Below are positions 6,212 to 12,924 of a DNA stretch of 12,924 bases, one piece after another. A model generated the notes under the pieces. That model did no database searches and had not been told where the DNA came from. It saw only the letters and a program-made list of their open reading frames with translations. Each line of letters opens with the position of its first letter. The first letter of the stretch is position 1. The position numbers and the translations under genes were made by a program. The DNA comes from CAIKBL01 sp043734785 (GTDB lineage Bacteria; Pseudomonadota; Gammaproteobacteria; Ga0077536), in NCBI GenBank assembly GCA_043734785.1, contig JAYTEX010000022.1, forward strand, positions 1 through 12,924, in the 5' to 3' direction.

Positions 6212-7180
6212 ATGGCGAAATTAAGATGGGGCATGATCGGATCATCCGGCTGGGCAGATCACACCTTCGGGCCGGCAATAACGCGCACGCCGGGCCACGA
6301 ATTGGTCGCGGTACTCGGCTCCACTGTGGCCGGTGCCGCCAGTTACGCGCAACGCCACGGCGTGGATGCCTCCTTTACCCAGCTGGCAGCGTTTCTCGCC
6401 CACCCCAAGCTCGATGCGGTGTGGATTGCGAGCCCGCCTGATCTGCATCGCGCCCACGCTGTCGCCGCGCTCCGCGCCGGCAAGCATGTGCTGTGCGAGA
6501 AGCCGATGGCGGTGACGCCCGCGGATTGCAAAGCGATGGTCAAAGCGGCCCAAACCGCCGCGCGCGAACTCCGGATCGGTTTCAATAACCGCGCTCATCC
6601 CACCCTGCAGAAACTGGCAAAGTGGGTCGCCAATGGCAAGTTCGGCGACGCGCTGGAAGCTCGCGTGCAGGTGTACTACCCCTACCCTAGCGCACCTCCA
6701 ATATGGCGGCAGAACAAGCAGCGCAGCGGCGGCTGGGCCATCGGCGATCTCGGGACACACCTACTCGACGTCCTCGGCTGGATCATGAACTCCTCGCCGC
6801 GCGCGGCCCAAGGTCATCTCACCAATCGCTACTGGCACCTGCCCACCGATGACCACGCGCAGGTCCAAGTGCTTTATAAGAACGGTGCAGTTGGCAGCAT
6901 CACCGCGTCCACTGGCGCCGCCGGGGGGGCGTCGCGCGTGGAATTCTTTGGCACGCGTGGTTACTTCAGCCTACGCGGGGGCCTGTTCGGCGCGCCCGGC
7001 GAACTTGAGGTTGCTTATAAAAATAAAGAAGCGACCACCGAAAAAATCGAGGCCGTCGACACCTACGCCGCCGAAGTCGCGCTGTTTGGCGCGCAGGTGC
7101 GCGGGCGCGCAACTGTGCTGGCTGCCGGCGAAGACGGCGCGACGAATATCGCGCTGGTCAGCGCGGCGCGTGGGTGGTAG
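6212..7180 (+). CDS. Gfo/Idh/MocA-family NAD(P)-dependent oxidoreductase
   Basis: A 322-residue dehydrogenase of the glucose-fructose oxidoreductase/inositol dehydrogenase family. The N-terminal Rossmann fold begins WGMIGSSGWADHTF, with the dinucleotide loop at about 7-13. The catalytic lysine lies in CEKPMAV (E96-K97-P98). The second-domain motif GDLGTHLLD (178-186) supplies the conserved Asp and His of the active site. All family landmarks are present. Such enzymes oxidise or reduce sugars, inositols or diols, or act on biliverdin-like compounds; which applies here is unknown. I chose the ATG at 6212 since AGGGA (6201-6205) lies six bases before it and the Rossmann strand starts right after it. 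An in-frame start at 6149 would add 21 residues unlike the family. It is divergent from the LLM gene, shares its regulatory region, and meets the DUF1501 gene head-on. Confidence 0.9.
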   Translation: MAKLRWGMIGSSGWADHTFGPAITRTPGHELVAVLGSTVAGAASYAQRHGVDASFTQLAAFLAHPKLDAVWIASPPDLHRAHAVAALRAGKHVLCEKPMAVTPADCKAMVKAAQTAARELRIGFNNRAHPTLQKLAKWVANGKFGDALEARVQVYYPYPSAPPIWRQNKQRSGGWAIGDLGTHLLDVLGWIMNSSPRAAQGHLTNRYWHLPTDDHAQVQVLYKNGAVGSITASTGAAGGASRVEFFGTRGYFSLRGGLFGAPGELEVAYKNKEATTEKIEAVDTYAAEVALFGAQVRGRATVLAAGEDGATNIALVSAARGW

Positions 7181-7204
7181 CGCCCGTGGACCAATGGCGC
7201 GCTA
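7178..7204. terminator. Weak hairpin at the convergent junction, possible bidirectional terminator
   Basis: TAGCGC (7178-7183) and GCGCTA (7199-7204) pair perfectly, and CC (7184-7185) can pair with GG (7196-7197) past one bulged C. The left arm contains the stop codon of the dehydrogenase, and the DUF1501 stop is ten bases to the right. There is no T-run on either strand, so terminator function is a guess from position. Confidence 0.3.
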
Positions 7205-7214
7205 CACCAGGATA

Positions 7215-8414
7215 TTAGGCCAGCAGCGGGAACGACGCGAAATCGCCGTTCAGAACCTGGCCTGCAACGCCGGGTTTTAACCAGTCGATCACGCTGGCGT
7301 AGACTCTGCGGAAATCCGTCGTAAAAACCAGATTGTCGCCGGCATCGAGCGCATCGAGCGCCGGCGGCTGACCGTAATGTCCGCCCTGTACCTGTTTACC
7401 CGCGACGAACATCACGTTCGCGGTGCCATGATCGGTGCCGAGATTGGCATTCTCCGGGACTCTGCGACCAAACTCCGAAAAAATCAGCATCGTGACCCGA
7501 TCGGCCTGACCGAGGCGCTCCATATCGCGCATGAAACCATGCACTGCATCCGCCGCATAGGTCAGCAAACGCTGATGCAGATCCGCCTGCTGAACATGGG
7601 TATCGAACGCGTTATTGCGAAACGCCGCGTAGTAGAGCCTGGCTGGCAGACCGGCCGCAATGCAGGCAGCGATCTTCGGCAACTGCAATGGTACCAAGCC
7701 GTAGTCGACCGTAGATTTGTACTGCTGCCAGGCCGCGCGTACTTGCGTGGAAGCTTCCCGCGCGCCGATCGCGACCGCATTAAGATAGGCCAAGGTGGCG
7801 TTATCGGGGCGTTCTTTTGCCACCTGGTCCAGTAGCGCACGGGTCTCGAAGAAACCCTTGCGCTGAAATTGCTCGGGTTCGTCAAACACCACCGGCGTAT
7901 GCAGTCGACTTTTAACCGCCAGAGATTGCACCACATCGATATTGACGATCAGGTTCGCTTGCGGATCCGGCGCCAGCGCATCGCCCAGTCGCCCGACCCA
8001 TCCATAATCGTTACCACTGTTCGGTGCCGCAGTGTGCCAGTAGGCCATGGAGCTGAAGTGCGAGAATGAGGGCATGTCGTAGCCGCACCCCTGCACGATC
8101 GCGAGCTGTCCTGCGTCCCACAGACGCTGCAAGCCCAGCATACCCGGGTTTAATCCCCACTGGTCATCGAGCTTGAGCAGCCGCGCCGGTTTAAGTCCCA
8201 GCGTTGGTCGGAGCTTGTAGTAGTGATCATTGGTGTACGGTACCACCGTGTTCAAGCCGTCATTGCCGCCCGAGAGTTCGAGCACGACCAGTATCCGGTC
8301 GTCTGCTGCTTGCACCGCGCTGGCCAGACGCAAGGGGTTTAGCAAACCCGCCGCGCCCAGGCAGCTACCGGCTGCGATGCGCTGGAGTAGACGTCTACGT
8401 TCTATCGAAATCAT
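7215..8414 (-). CDS. DUF1501 protein, Tat-exported, alkaline phosphatase/sulfatase-like fold
   Basis: A 399-residue protein of the DUF1501 family. The N-terminus has ERRRLLQ followed by a hydrophobic stretch to about residue 36, a twin-arginine (Tat) signal, with probable cleavage after SAVQAA. Family hallmarks are visible: LELSGGNDGLNTVVPY (45-60), SHFSSMAYWHTA (118-129), AFDTH (269-273), FSEFGRR (312-318) and GTDHGTAN (326-333). The Asp, His and Glu in these blocks suggest a metal-binding site like that of sulfatases and phosphatases, but no activity is established. It follows the DUF1800 gene by 11 bases, the standard order for this pair. GAGG for its start lies against the DUF1800 TAG stop, reading TAGAGG, so translation is probably coupled. 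Tat export would mean the protein folds, perhaps with cofactor, before it reaches the periplasm. Confidence 0.9.
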   Translation of the reverse strand: MISIERRRLLQRIAAGSCLGAAGLLNPLRLASAVQAADDRILVVLELSGGNDGLNTVVPYTNDHYYKLRPTLGLKPARLLKLDDQWGLNPGMLGLQRLWDAGQLAIVQGCGYDMPSFSHFSSMAYWHTAAPNSGNDYGWVGRLGDALAPDPQANLIVNIDVVQSLAVKSRLHTPVVFDEPEQFQRKGFFETRALLDQVAKERPDNATLAYLNAVAIGAREASTQVRAAWQQYKSTVDYGLVPLQLPKIAACIAAGLPARLYYAAFRNNAFDTHVQQADLHQRLLTYAADAVHGFMRDMERLGQADRVTMLIFSEFGRRVPENANLGTDHGTANVMFVAGKQVQGGHYGQPPALDALDAGDNLVFTTDFRRVYASVIDWLKPGVAGQVLNGDFASFPLLA

Positions 8415-8425
8415 GATTTCAACCT

Positions 8426-10255
8426 CTATCCCAACTGGTACTCAGGCCGACTGAGGATGAGATGCAGTAATTTGCGTAACGGATCTTCGAGATACGTCGC
8501 GGCGGCGGTGATATCCGAGGTGCCCAACTCAGCCGCGAGGAACGCCACCAACAACTGTCGCGACGCCTGGTCTAGTGGCGTCGACAGGAAGCGTGCCGTG
8601 AAATAGTCCACGATCGCGGCAGGGGTGGCGAGATTTTCGCGCAAGACCAGAGCGCTCAGATCGAGGCGCGCCGCATCACGGGATATCGGCTTGACCCGTT
8701 CAATCGCCTTCTGCCAGCCACGATAGCTCGCATAGCGGGTGTTGAAGTCCTCATCGCGATCAGCCATGGCGTTCGACATTGCCATCACGTCCATGCCACC
8801 CTCTGTACTGGAGGGTTTAGTCGCCGAGGTGATATCCATGCCCGCGCGAATCCGCTCATGCACGGTCCGGATTTCGTCACCCGCAGCGTATTCCGGGTAG
8901 CGATCGTGGGGGATATAGTTGATATCGGGAAACATCACGTCCAGCGCGAAATTGCCGCGCGCCAGCAACAACCCTGGCGTAATCCAACTGCGCCCGTAGG
9001 CCCAGCCGGCCACGGTCGGCGGATGCAACAGCCGCTGACCGAGCGTTTCGCAGACTTCGTTGAGATCAGGCACGCCGGGGACACTCGCGAGCCCCAGCTT
9101 GTGATAGGTGGACACTACCAACTCAACCGGACTCTTGATGCGCGTCGCGACCGAGGGCGATGCATAGAAATCCTGCGACAGCAAAAGCATTTCAAGAAAA
9201 GGTGCAAGCTGGTAATCAAACGCGCGCAGCTTGTCGCCCAAAGCAAGGGCCAGCGCCGGTTCCAGATCCTCGCGCACGAAATATCGATACAACTTGCTCG
9301 CAATGAATTCAGCGGTGGCAGGCTGGGCAAGGATCAAATCGATCACTTGGACGCCATCGAAATTGCCCCGCGACCCAAGCACCTCTTTGTCGCCCCCGTC
9401 ATGTTGCGCGGCGTTCAACTTGAATTCCAAGCCTTCGAAATTCCAGCCAGTAAAGGCACGCGCCGCTTCCCGAATGTCGTGCTCGCTGTAGCGACCGACC
9501 CCCAAGGTGAACAGTTCCATGATCTCGCGCGCGAAATTCTCATTCGGCGCCCCTTTCACGTTCACGCCCGCATCGAGAAAGGCTAGCATCGCCGGGCCCT
9601 GGGCGACATCGATCAGCAAGGTTCTGAAATCGCCCAGTCCTTCCCGTTGAAAAAGTTCTACCTGCTGCAGAAGCTTGCGGTAATCACGCACCTTCTCCTC
9701 GTTGGTCGCGAAGTGGCCGTGCCAGAACAGCGCCATCTTCTCGGCGAGCGGTCGCGGCGACGTCAACATCCGATTGGCCCACCAGTAGGCGACGCGATCA
9801 GTCTCCAGACGACTCGCGCGCAGCCAATAGAAGAATTTGTCGACCACTGGCTGCAACGGTCGGTTGCCGCCGGCCTTGACCTTCACGCCCAACGCGGCAC
9901 CGCTGGTGGTGGCAAGGTCGGTGGTGGCCGGCCGACTCGCTGGGAAAGGCTCCAACCCGGGTTCAAAAATATCCGAAGGCTCGAACGGCGGCAGATTGAC
10001 GGCCGGCGCGCCTTCAAAGTAGACGAGTCGCCGCACCGCGGCTTGCGGACTCAAGCCGGCCAGGGTGTCGATCTCTACTGGCGTGCCACCAAACCCAGCG
10101 CGCTCCAGCAGATGGGTCGCCCGCGCCCGGTTCCACGCCGTGGCGGGCAACGGCGACAAGTCGCCACGCGCAAGGTCACCGCCGTGGGCACTGGCTTGCA
10201 TCAGCAACAGTGCGAGGATCAGAACGCTCATGCGTCTATAAGTGGATGTCGCCAT
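8426..10255 (-). CDS. DUF1800 protein, Sec-exported, partner of DUF1501
   Basis: A 609-residue DUF1800-family protein. Residues 8-22 (RRMSVLILALLLMQA) form a signal peptide ending near ASAHG. Conserved blocks in order: THLLERAGFGGTP (47-59), ALFWHGHFATNEEKV (175-189), NENFAREIMELFTLGVG (238-254), YSEHDIREAARAFTGW (256-271) and HDGGDKEVLG (285-294). The histidine- and glutamate-rich blocks are the family core. The C-terminal third is helical, with a Met/Ser/Asp-rich insert near residues 475-500. No enzymatic function is known for the family; it nearly always travels with DUF1501, as here. The start has GGAG (10266-10269) ten bases upstream and a strong -10 box just beyond. Together the two genes probably make an exported two-component unit. 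Confidence 0.9.
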   Translation of the reverse strand: MATSTYRRMSVLILALLLMQASAHGGDLARGDLSPLPATAWNRARATHLLERAGFGGTPVEIDTLAGLSPQAAVRRLVYFEGAPAVNLPPFEPSDIFEPGLEPFPASRPATTDLATTSGAALGVKVKAGGNRPLQPVVDKFFYWLRASRLETDRVAYWWANRMLTSPRPLAEKMALFWHGHFATNEEKVRDYRKLLQQVELFQREGLGDFRTLLIDVAQGPAMLAFLDAGVNVKGAPNENFAREIMELFTLGVGRYSEHDIREAARAFTGWNFEGLEFKLNAAQHDGGDKEVLGSRGNFDGVQVIDLILAQPATAEFIASKLYRYFVREDLEPALALALGDKLRAFDYQLAPFLEMLLLSQDFYASPSVATRIKSPVELVVSTYHKLGLASVPGVPDLNEVCETLGQRLLHPPTVAGWAYGRSWITPGLLLARGNFALDVMFPDINYIPHDRYPEYAAGDEIRTVHERIRAGMDITSATKPSSTEGGMDVMAMSNAMADRDEDFNTRYASYRGWQKAIERVKPISRDAARLDLSALVLRENLATPAAIVDYFTARFLSTPLDQASRQLLVAFLAAELGTSDITAAATYLEDPLRKLLHLILSRPEYQLG

Positions 10256-10281
10256 AACGCCTGTTCTCCGAATCTCCCTCG

Positions 10282-10312
10282 ATTATAGGCATCGCGGGCC
10301 TGCGATTGTCAG
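10282..10312 (-). promoter_or_regulatory. Promoter of the DUF1800-DUF1501 operon with a palindrome in a 19-bp spacer
   Basis: On the minus strand CTGACA (10307-10312) is followed after exactly 19 bases by a perfect TATAAT (10282-10287). The spacer is occupied by a 16-base inverted repeat (10291-10306) with arms ATCGC/GCGAT around GGCC and one mismatched pair. An over-long spacer filled by a dyad is the hallmark layout of MerR-family activated promoters. Transcription would begin near 10275, leaving about 20 bases of leader with GGAG. No merR gene lies in the window, so a plain repressor site cannot be excluded. A second weak inverted repeat (CAGAC 10310-10314, GTCTG 10325-10329) overlaps the -35. 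Confidence 0.55.
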
Positions 10313-10346
10313 ACCCTCTCGAAAGTCTGCCGGCGAACAGCAGCAT

Positions 10347-12269
10347 TCACTCTGCCACGGCGCGTTCGGCTGCTTCCAAGGCCTCGCTATCGCGCAACCA
10401 ACCCGCTTCGACCTCGTTGATACGCTGTTCGACGCGCGCCTTGTCGAGCAGCAGCGTTTTCAGCGTGTCGCGCTCGCTCGCCTCATACAGCGTAGGTTCG
10501 GCAAGGCGCGCCTCGAACTTGTCGCGTTCGCGATGCAGTTTTTCAAGGTGGCTTTCGGCCTCGCGCACCACGGAACGCAACGGGCGCAGGCGCTCCCTCA
10601 GTTTAGCCGCATGCTGCCGACGCTCGCGCTCAGTCAGACGCTCGGGGTCACTCGGCCCGTCCAGCGCCGTGTCCGCGCGGATCGCGGAGGCAGTTTGGTC
10701 GCGCCGCCCGTTGCTGAGCCATTGCGCATAGTCTTCGAGGTCACCAGGCCAGAGGGTCACCTTGCCGCCGTCCACGAGCAGAAAGCTATCGGTGGTGGTG
10801 CGCAACAGGTGGCGATCGTGTGCCACCACCACCAAGGCGCCCGCGAAATCCTGCATCGCGAGTGTAAGCGCGTGGCGCATTTCCAGATCGAGGTGGTTGG
10901 TCGGTTCGTCGAGCAGCAGTAGATTCGGTCGCGCATACATCAATAGCGCCAGGACCAGACGCGCTTTCTCACCACCGGAGAACGTCCCTACTGCGCGTTG
11001 TACCATCGCGCCCTGAAAATTAAAGCCGCCCAGAAAATTGCGCAGTGCTTGATCGCGTGCCTGGGGCGCCAGCGCCTGGAGATGTGCAAGCGGTGTGCTC
11101 TGCGACTCAAGTTGCTCGAGTTGATGTTGCGCGAAATACCCGACGGCGAGATCCTTTGCGCCGTGAATCTCGCCACTCATCGGCGCCAGCACCCCCGAAA
11201 GCAGTTTGATCAAAGTAGACTTGCCGGCACCATTGGCCCCAAGCAAGGCGATGCGATCCCCCGGCATGATCGCAAGCTTGACCCCATCCAGCACCCTTCG
11301 AGCGCCGTACCCGACACTCACCCCATCCAGCGCCAACAAGGGACGCGGCAGTTTGTGTGGCGGCAAAAACTCAAAAGTAAACGGTGAATCGGCATGGGCT
11401 GGCGCGATCGTCTCCATACGCTCGAGCGCTTTCAAGCGACTCTGCGCCTGGCGCGCCTTGCTCGCCTTGTAGCGGAAGCGCTCGACGAAGGCCTGCATGT
11501 GCGCCACTTCGCGTTGCTGACGTTCGAAGGCCGACTGCTGGCTGGCTAGCTGGGCCGCGCGCGCCATTTCGAAGGCACTATAGTTCCCCGTGTAGAGCTT
11601 GAGGCTCCCGTGCTCCAGCTGTGCTATCACATTGACCACACGATCGAGAAAATCCCGATCATGCGAAATGAGTAACAGCGTCCCTGGATAGCTGAGCAGC
11701 CAGTTCTCGAGCCAAATCACGGCATCGAGATCGAGATGATTGGTCGGTTCGTCGAGCAGCAGTAGATCGGAGCGACACATCAGCGCCCGAGCGAGATTGA
11801 GACGCATGCGCCAGCCGCCCGAGAAGCTCGCGACAAGTTCCGTTTCAGCGCCCGGCGCGAAGCCCAATCCCACCAGCAATCTGGCCGCGCGCGCCGGTGC
11901 GGCATAACCATCGATGGTGGCCATATGGGTGTGCAAGTTGCCGAGTTCGGGACTGCCCTGTGCTTCGGCCTGCGCGAGCGCCGCCTGCAAAGCACGCAGC
12001 TCGGTATCTCCATCGAGCACATACTCGAGCGCGGGGCGCGGATCGGCGGGCGTTTCCTGCGCCACGTGTGCCAGCACCAGGTCAGCGGGCAAACCAATAG
12101 TGCCAGTCTCCACAGCAAGCTCGCCGCGAATCAAGCTGAACAGGCTCGACTTGCCCGCGCCATTGGAGCCGGTCAAGCCCAGCTTCTGTCCCGCGTGAAC
12201 GGTAAAGGTAACGGCGGAGAACAGGATATCTCCGCCGCGAAGCAAACTGACGTCGTTGAAGGACAACAT
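10347..12269 (-). CDS. yheS: ABC-F ATPase YheS (ribosome-associated translation factor)
   Basis: A 640-residue ABC-F protein, cytosolic, with two ATPase domains and no membrane domain. ABC-F proteins bind the ribosomal E site and relieve stalled or slow translation. Domain 1: Walker A GSNGAGKS (34-41), signature SFSGGWRMR (148-156), Walker B with D173-E174, switch H203. Linker/P-site tRNA-interaction arm about 240-300. Domain 2: Walker A from GANGAGKS (344-351), signature SGGEKARL (431-438), Walker B D454-E455, switch H484. A charged coiled coil fills about 545-640. Length, linker and the phrase FSGGWRMRLNLA match E. coli YheS (637 residues) better than Uup, EttA or YbiT. The ATG at 12267-12269 has no visible Shine-Dalgarno, and a possible -10 (TACACT, 12278-12283) ends only eight bases before it, hinting at a leaderless mRNA. 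The genes on either side are unrelated in function. Confidence 0.95.
   Translation of the reverse strand: MLSFNDVSLLRGGDILFSAVTFTVHAGQKLGLTGSNGAGKSSLFSLIRGELAVETGTIGLPADLVLAHVAQETPADPRPALEYVLDGDTELRALQAALAQAEAQGSPELGNLHTHMATIDGYAAPARAARLLVGLGFAPGAETELVASFSGGWRMRLNLARALMCRSDLLLLDEPTNHLDLDAVIWLENWLLSYPGTLLLISHDRDFLDRVVNVIAQLEHGSLKLYTGNYSAFEMARAAQLASQQSAFERQQREVAHMQAFVERFRYKASKARQAQSRLKALERMETIAPAHADSPFTFEFLPPHKLPRPLLALDGVSVGYGARRVLDGVKLAIMPGDRIALLGANGAGKSTLIKLLSGVLAPMSGEIHGAKDLAVGYFAQHQLEQLESQSTPLAHLQALAPQARDQALRNFLGGFNFQGAMVQRAVGTFSGGEKARLVLALLMYARPNLLLLDEPTNHLDLEMRHALTLAMQDFAGALVVVAHDRHLLRTTTDSFLLVDGGKVTLWPGDLEDYAQWLSNGRRDQTASAIRADTALDGPSDPERLTERERRQHAAKLRERLRPLRSVVREAESHLEKLHRERDKFEARLAEPTLYEASERDTLKTLLLDKARVEQRINEVEAGWLRDSEALEAAERAVAE
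10885..10924. repeat. Intragenic repeat, copy in ATPase domain 2 of yheS
   Basis: The 40 bases coding for the second Walker B/D-loop (LLLLDEPTNHLDL) match those of the first domain at 11728-11767 with two differences; the last 28 bases (10897-10924) are identical. The copies are 843 bases apart, exactly 281 codons. Confidence 0.8.
11728..11767. repeat. Intragenic repeat, copy in ATPase domain 1 of yheS
   Basis: Partner of the copy at 10885-10924; bases 11740-11767 are identical to 10897-10924. It encodes the Walker B and D-loop of ATPase domain 1. It reflects the internal duplication of ABC-F proteins, and identity at synonymous positions suggests local gene conversion or codon preference. 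Confidence 0.8.
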
Positions 12270-12354
12270 GGGCGCGCAGTGTAGTGCGCAGACAGCGGTT
12301 ACAACAGTGCGAACTGGCGCGACCTAAGGCCGGCGTCATTAGACTCGGCGTGTG

Positions 12355-12386
12355 GCCCCGTTAGCTTAGGCCTGAGCGAACGGGGC
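12355..12386 (-). terminator. Strong hairpin just after the glutathione S-transferase gene
   Basis: GCCCCGTT (12355-12362; the first G is 12355) pairs perfectly with AACGGGGC (12379-12386), and three further pairs (GCT/AGC) follow one A-G mismatch, around a loop with AGGCCT. The stem starts eight bases past the GST stop on the minus strand. No U-run follows, so this is a terminator or mRNA-stabilising hairpin of the Rho-independent shape without its tail. The rest of the gap 12270-12393 shows only the possible yheS promoter. Confidence 0.45.
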
Positions 12387-12393
12387 GGTAGCC

Positions 12394-12924
12394 TTAAATC
12401 GCGCGGAGGATTTCGCGCCGATCCCACGGCTTGGCTTCTTCTAGCAGAAGTGCCGCGAAGGATGGCCGCGCGTACATGCGCGTCAGGAAGGCCGCCAGTC
12501 GCGGCCATTTCACGCTCGCGGGTTCAACATCCGCGTGGCGCAGATTCACATGTCCGCTGGCTACCGCGAGATCCGCGATCGTTAATGCATTGCCGACGAA
12601 GAAGGGATTGCTCCCGAGTGCCTTCTCCAGGTAATCCCAAAGCGGGTGGATGGCGCTCTCGACAATCTTTAAAGCCTCCGCCTTGATCTCTTTGGTGACT
12701 GGCTGCTTCATTGCAACCGGTCCGAGGACCAGCGGCCGAAACACCTGCGGTCCGGCGACGGGCATCAAACCACTGTCGATGAATTCCTCGATCCACAGCG
12801 CCTGCGCGAATTGGTAGTGGTCGCTCGGATAAAGCGCAGGCGCGGGATTGCACCGTTCCAGGTAGAGACAGATTGCGCTAGAGTCCGCGAGCGGTTTATC
12901 GCCATCCAGCAGCACGGGGATTTT
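12394..12924 (-). CDS. Glutathione S-transferase, N-terminus cut by window edge
   Basis: The last 176 residues of a glutathione S-transferase, a cytosolic enzyme that adds glutathione to electrophiles or acts in related isomerase or dehalogenase reactions. The frame is open to the window edge, so the first roughly 45-50 residues with the catalytic Ser, Cys or Tyr are missing. What remains of the thioredoxin-like domain starts KIPVLLDGDKPLADSSAICL, with the cis-proline (IPVL) and the glutathione-binding ADSSAI turn (Asp/Glu-Ser). The all-helical C-terminal domain has FVGNALTIADLAVASG, the N-capping box/hydrophobic staple typical of the fold. A GTG at 12913-12915 lies inside the conserved strand and is not the start. 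The class cannot be fixed without the N-terminus. GSTs often accompany epoxide-forming catabolism, but this one is separated from that cluster by unrelated genes. Confidence 0.9.
   Translation of the reverse strand, partial: KIPVLLDGDKPLADSSAICLYLERCNPAPALYPSDHYQFAQALWIEEFIDSGLMPVAGPQVFRPLVLGPVAMKQPVTKEIKAEALKIVESAIHPLWDYLEKALGSNPFFVGNALTIADLAVASGHVNLRHADVEPASVKWPRLAAFLTRMYARPSFAALLLEEAKPWDRREILRAI

Noticed and set aside
7343..7366. Short direct repeat of GCATCGAGC with flanking GCCGGC in the DUF1501 gene
   Set aside because: It encodes the ordinary ALDALDAGD stretch and is only two units long; no sign of a functional repeat.
8858..9586. 242-codon open frame on the plus strand, antisense to the DUF1800 gene
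   Set aside because: It is rich in Arg, His and Gln, has no family motif, and mirrors a well-conserved minus-strand gene; a typical GC-rich shadow frame.
9647..10922. Two further long plus-strand frames (9647-10288 and 10242-10922) opposite DUF1800 and yheS
   Set aside because: Low-complexity Arg/Gln-rich translations, no recognisable domain, and both lie opposite clear genes.
12913..12915. GTG as the start of the glutathione S-transferase
   Set aside because: The frame continues to the window edge as Lys-Ile-Pro-Val, the conserved cis-proline strand, so the gene begins outside.
1..12924. CRISPR arrays, tRNA/rRNA genes, insertion sequences, defence systems
   Set aside because: I saw no spaced direct repeats, no cloverleaf-like sequence, no transposase motifs and no nuclease or toxin signatures on either strand.

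Overview
The window is GC-rich, gene-dense bacterial chromosome. The best taxonomic clue is the ABC-F ATPase at 10347-12269, which matches the YheS subfamily over its whole length, including the C-terminal coiled coil. This points to a proteobacterium, most likely a gammaproteobacterium of the metabolically versatile environmental kind. Shine-Dalgarno sites (AGGAG, GAGGA) are clear before most genes. I see no rRNA, tRNA, CRISPR array or insertion sequence, and no gene-free stretch longer than about 240 bases.

Layout. (1) 1-198: the C-terminal end of an ORF6N-type (phage antirepressor-like) protein that runs off the left edge. It overlaps head-on with a small ferritin-like diiron protein (128-622, minus). 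(2) 836-2873, plus: a two-gene operon of an LLM-class flavin/F420 oxidoreductase (TIGR03620 type) and an epoxide hydrolase. (3) 2877-5968, minus: a second LLM-class oxidoreductase (TIGR03619 type), an FAD-dependent aromatic-hydroxylase-like monooxygenase and a MaoC-like double-hotdog protein, read in that order. The block meets the epoxide hydrolase head-on with only three bases between the stops. (4) 6212-7180, plus: a Gfo/Idh/MocA dehydrogenase, divergent from the LLM gene. Two similar CTGAA/TTCAG palindromes lie about 30 bp apart in the shared 243-base region. (5) 7215-10255, minus: an exported DUF1800-DUF1501 pair behind a promoter whose 19-bp spacer holds a near-perfect 16-bp palindrome, a MerR-like layout. 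(6) 10347-12269, minus: yheS. (7) 12394-12924, minus: a glutathione S-transferase cut by the right edge.

How the genes may work together. Regions 2-4 look like a catabolic or detoxification cluster: two LLM oxidoreductases, a flavin hydroxylase, an epoxide hydrolase, a hotdog acyl-thioester-type protein and a sugar/diol-type dehydrogenase. A route of oxygenation, epoxide opening, alcohol oxidation and CoA-ester processing is plausible, but the substrate cannot be read from sequence. The DUF1800/DUF1501 pair is a widespread two-gene unit of unknown function whose products are exported. I found no clearly new multi-gene system. The most interesting signals are the two regulatory architectures (6065-6108 and 10282-10312), the altered active-site motif of the hotdog protein, and F420-type enzymes in a probable proteobacterium.
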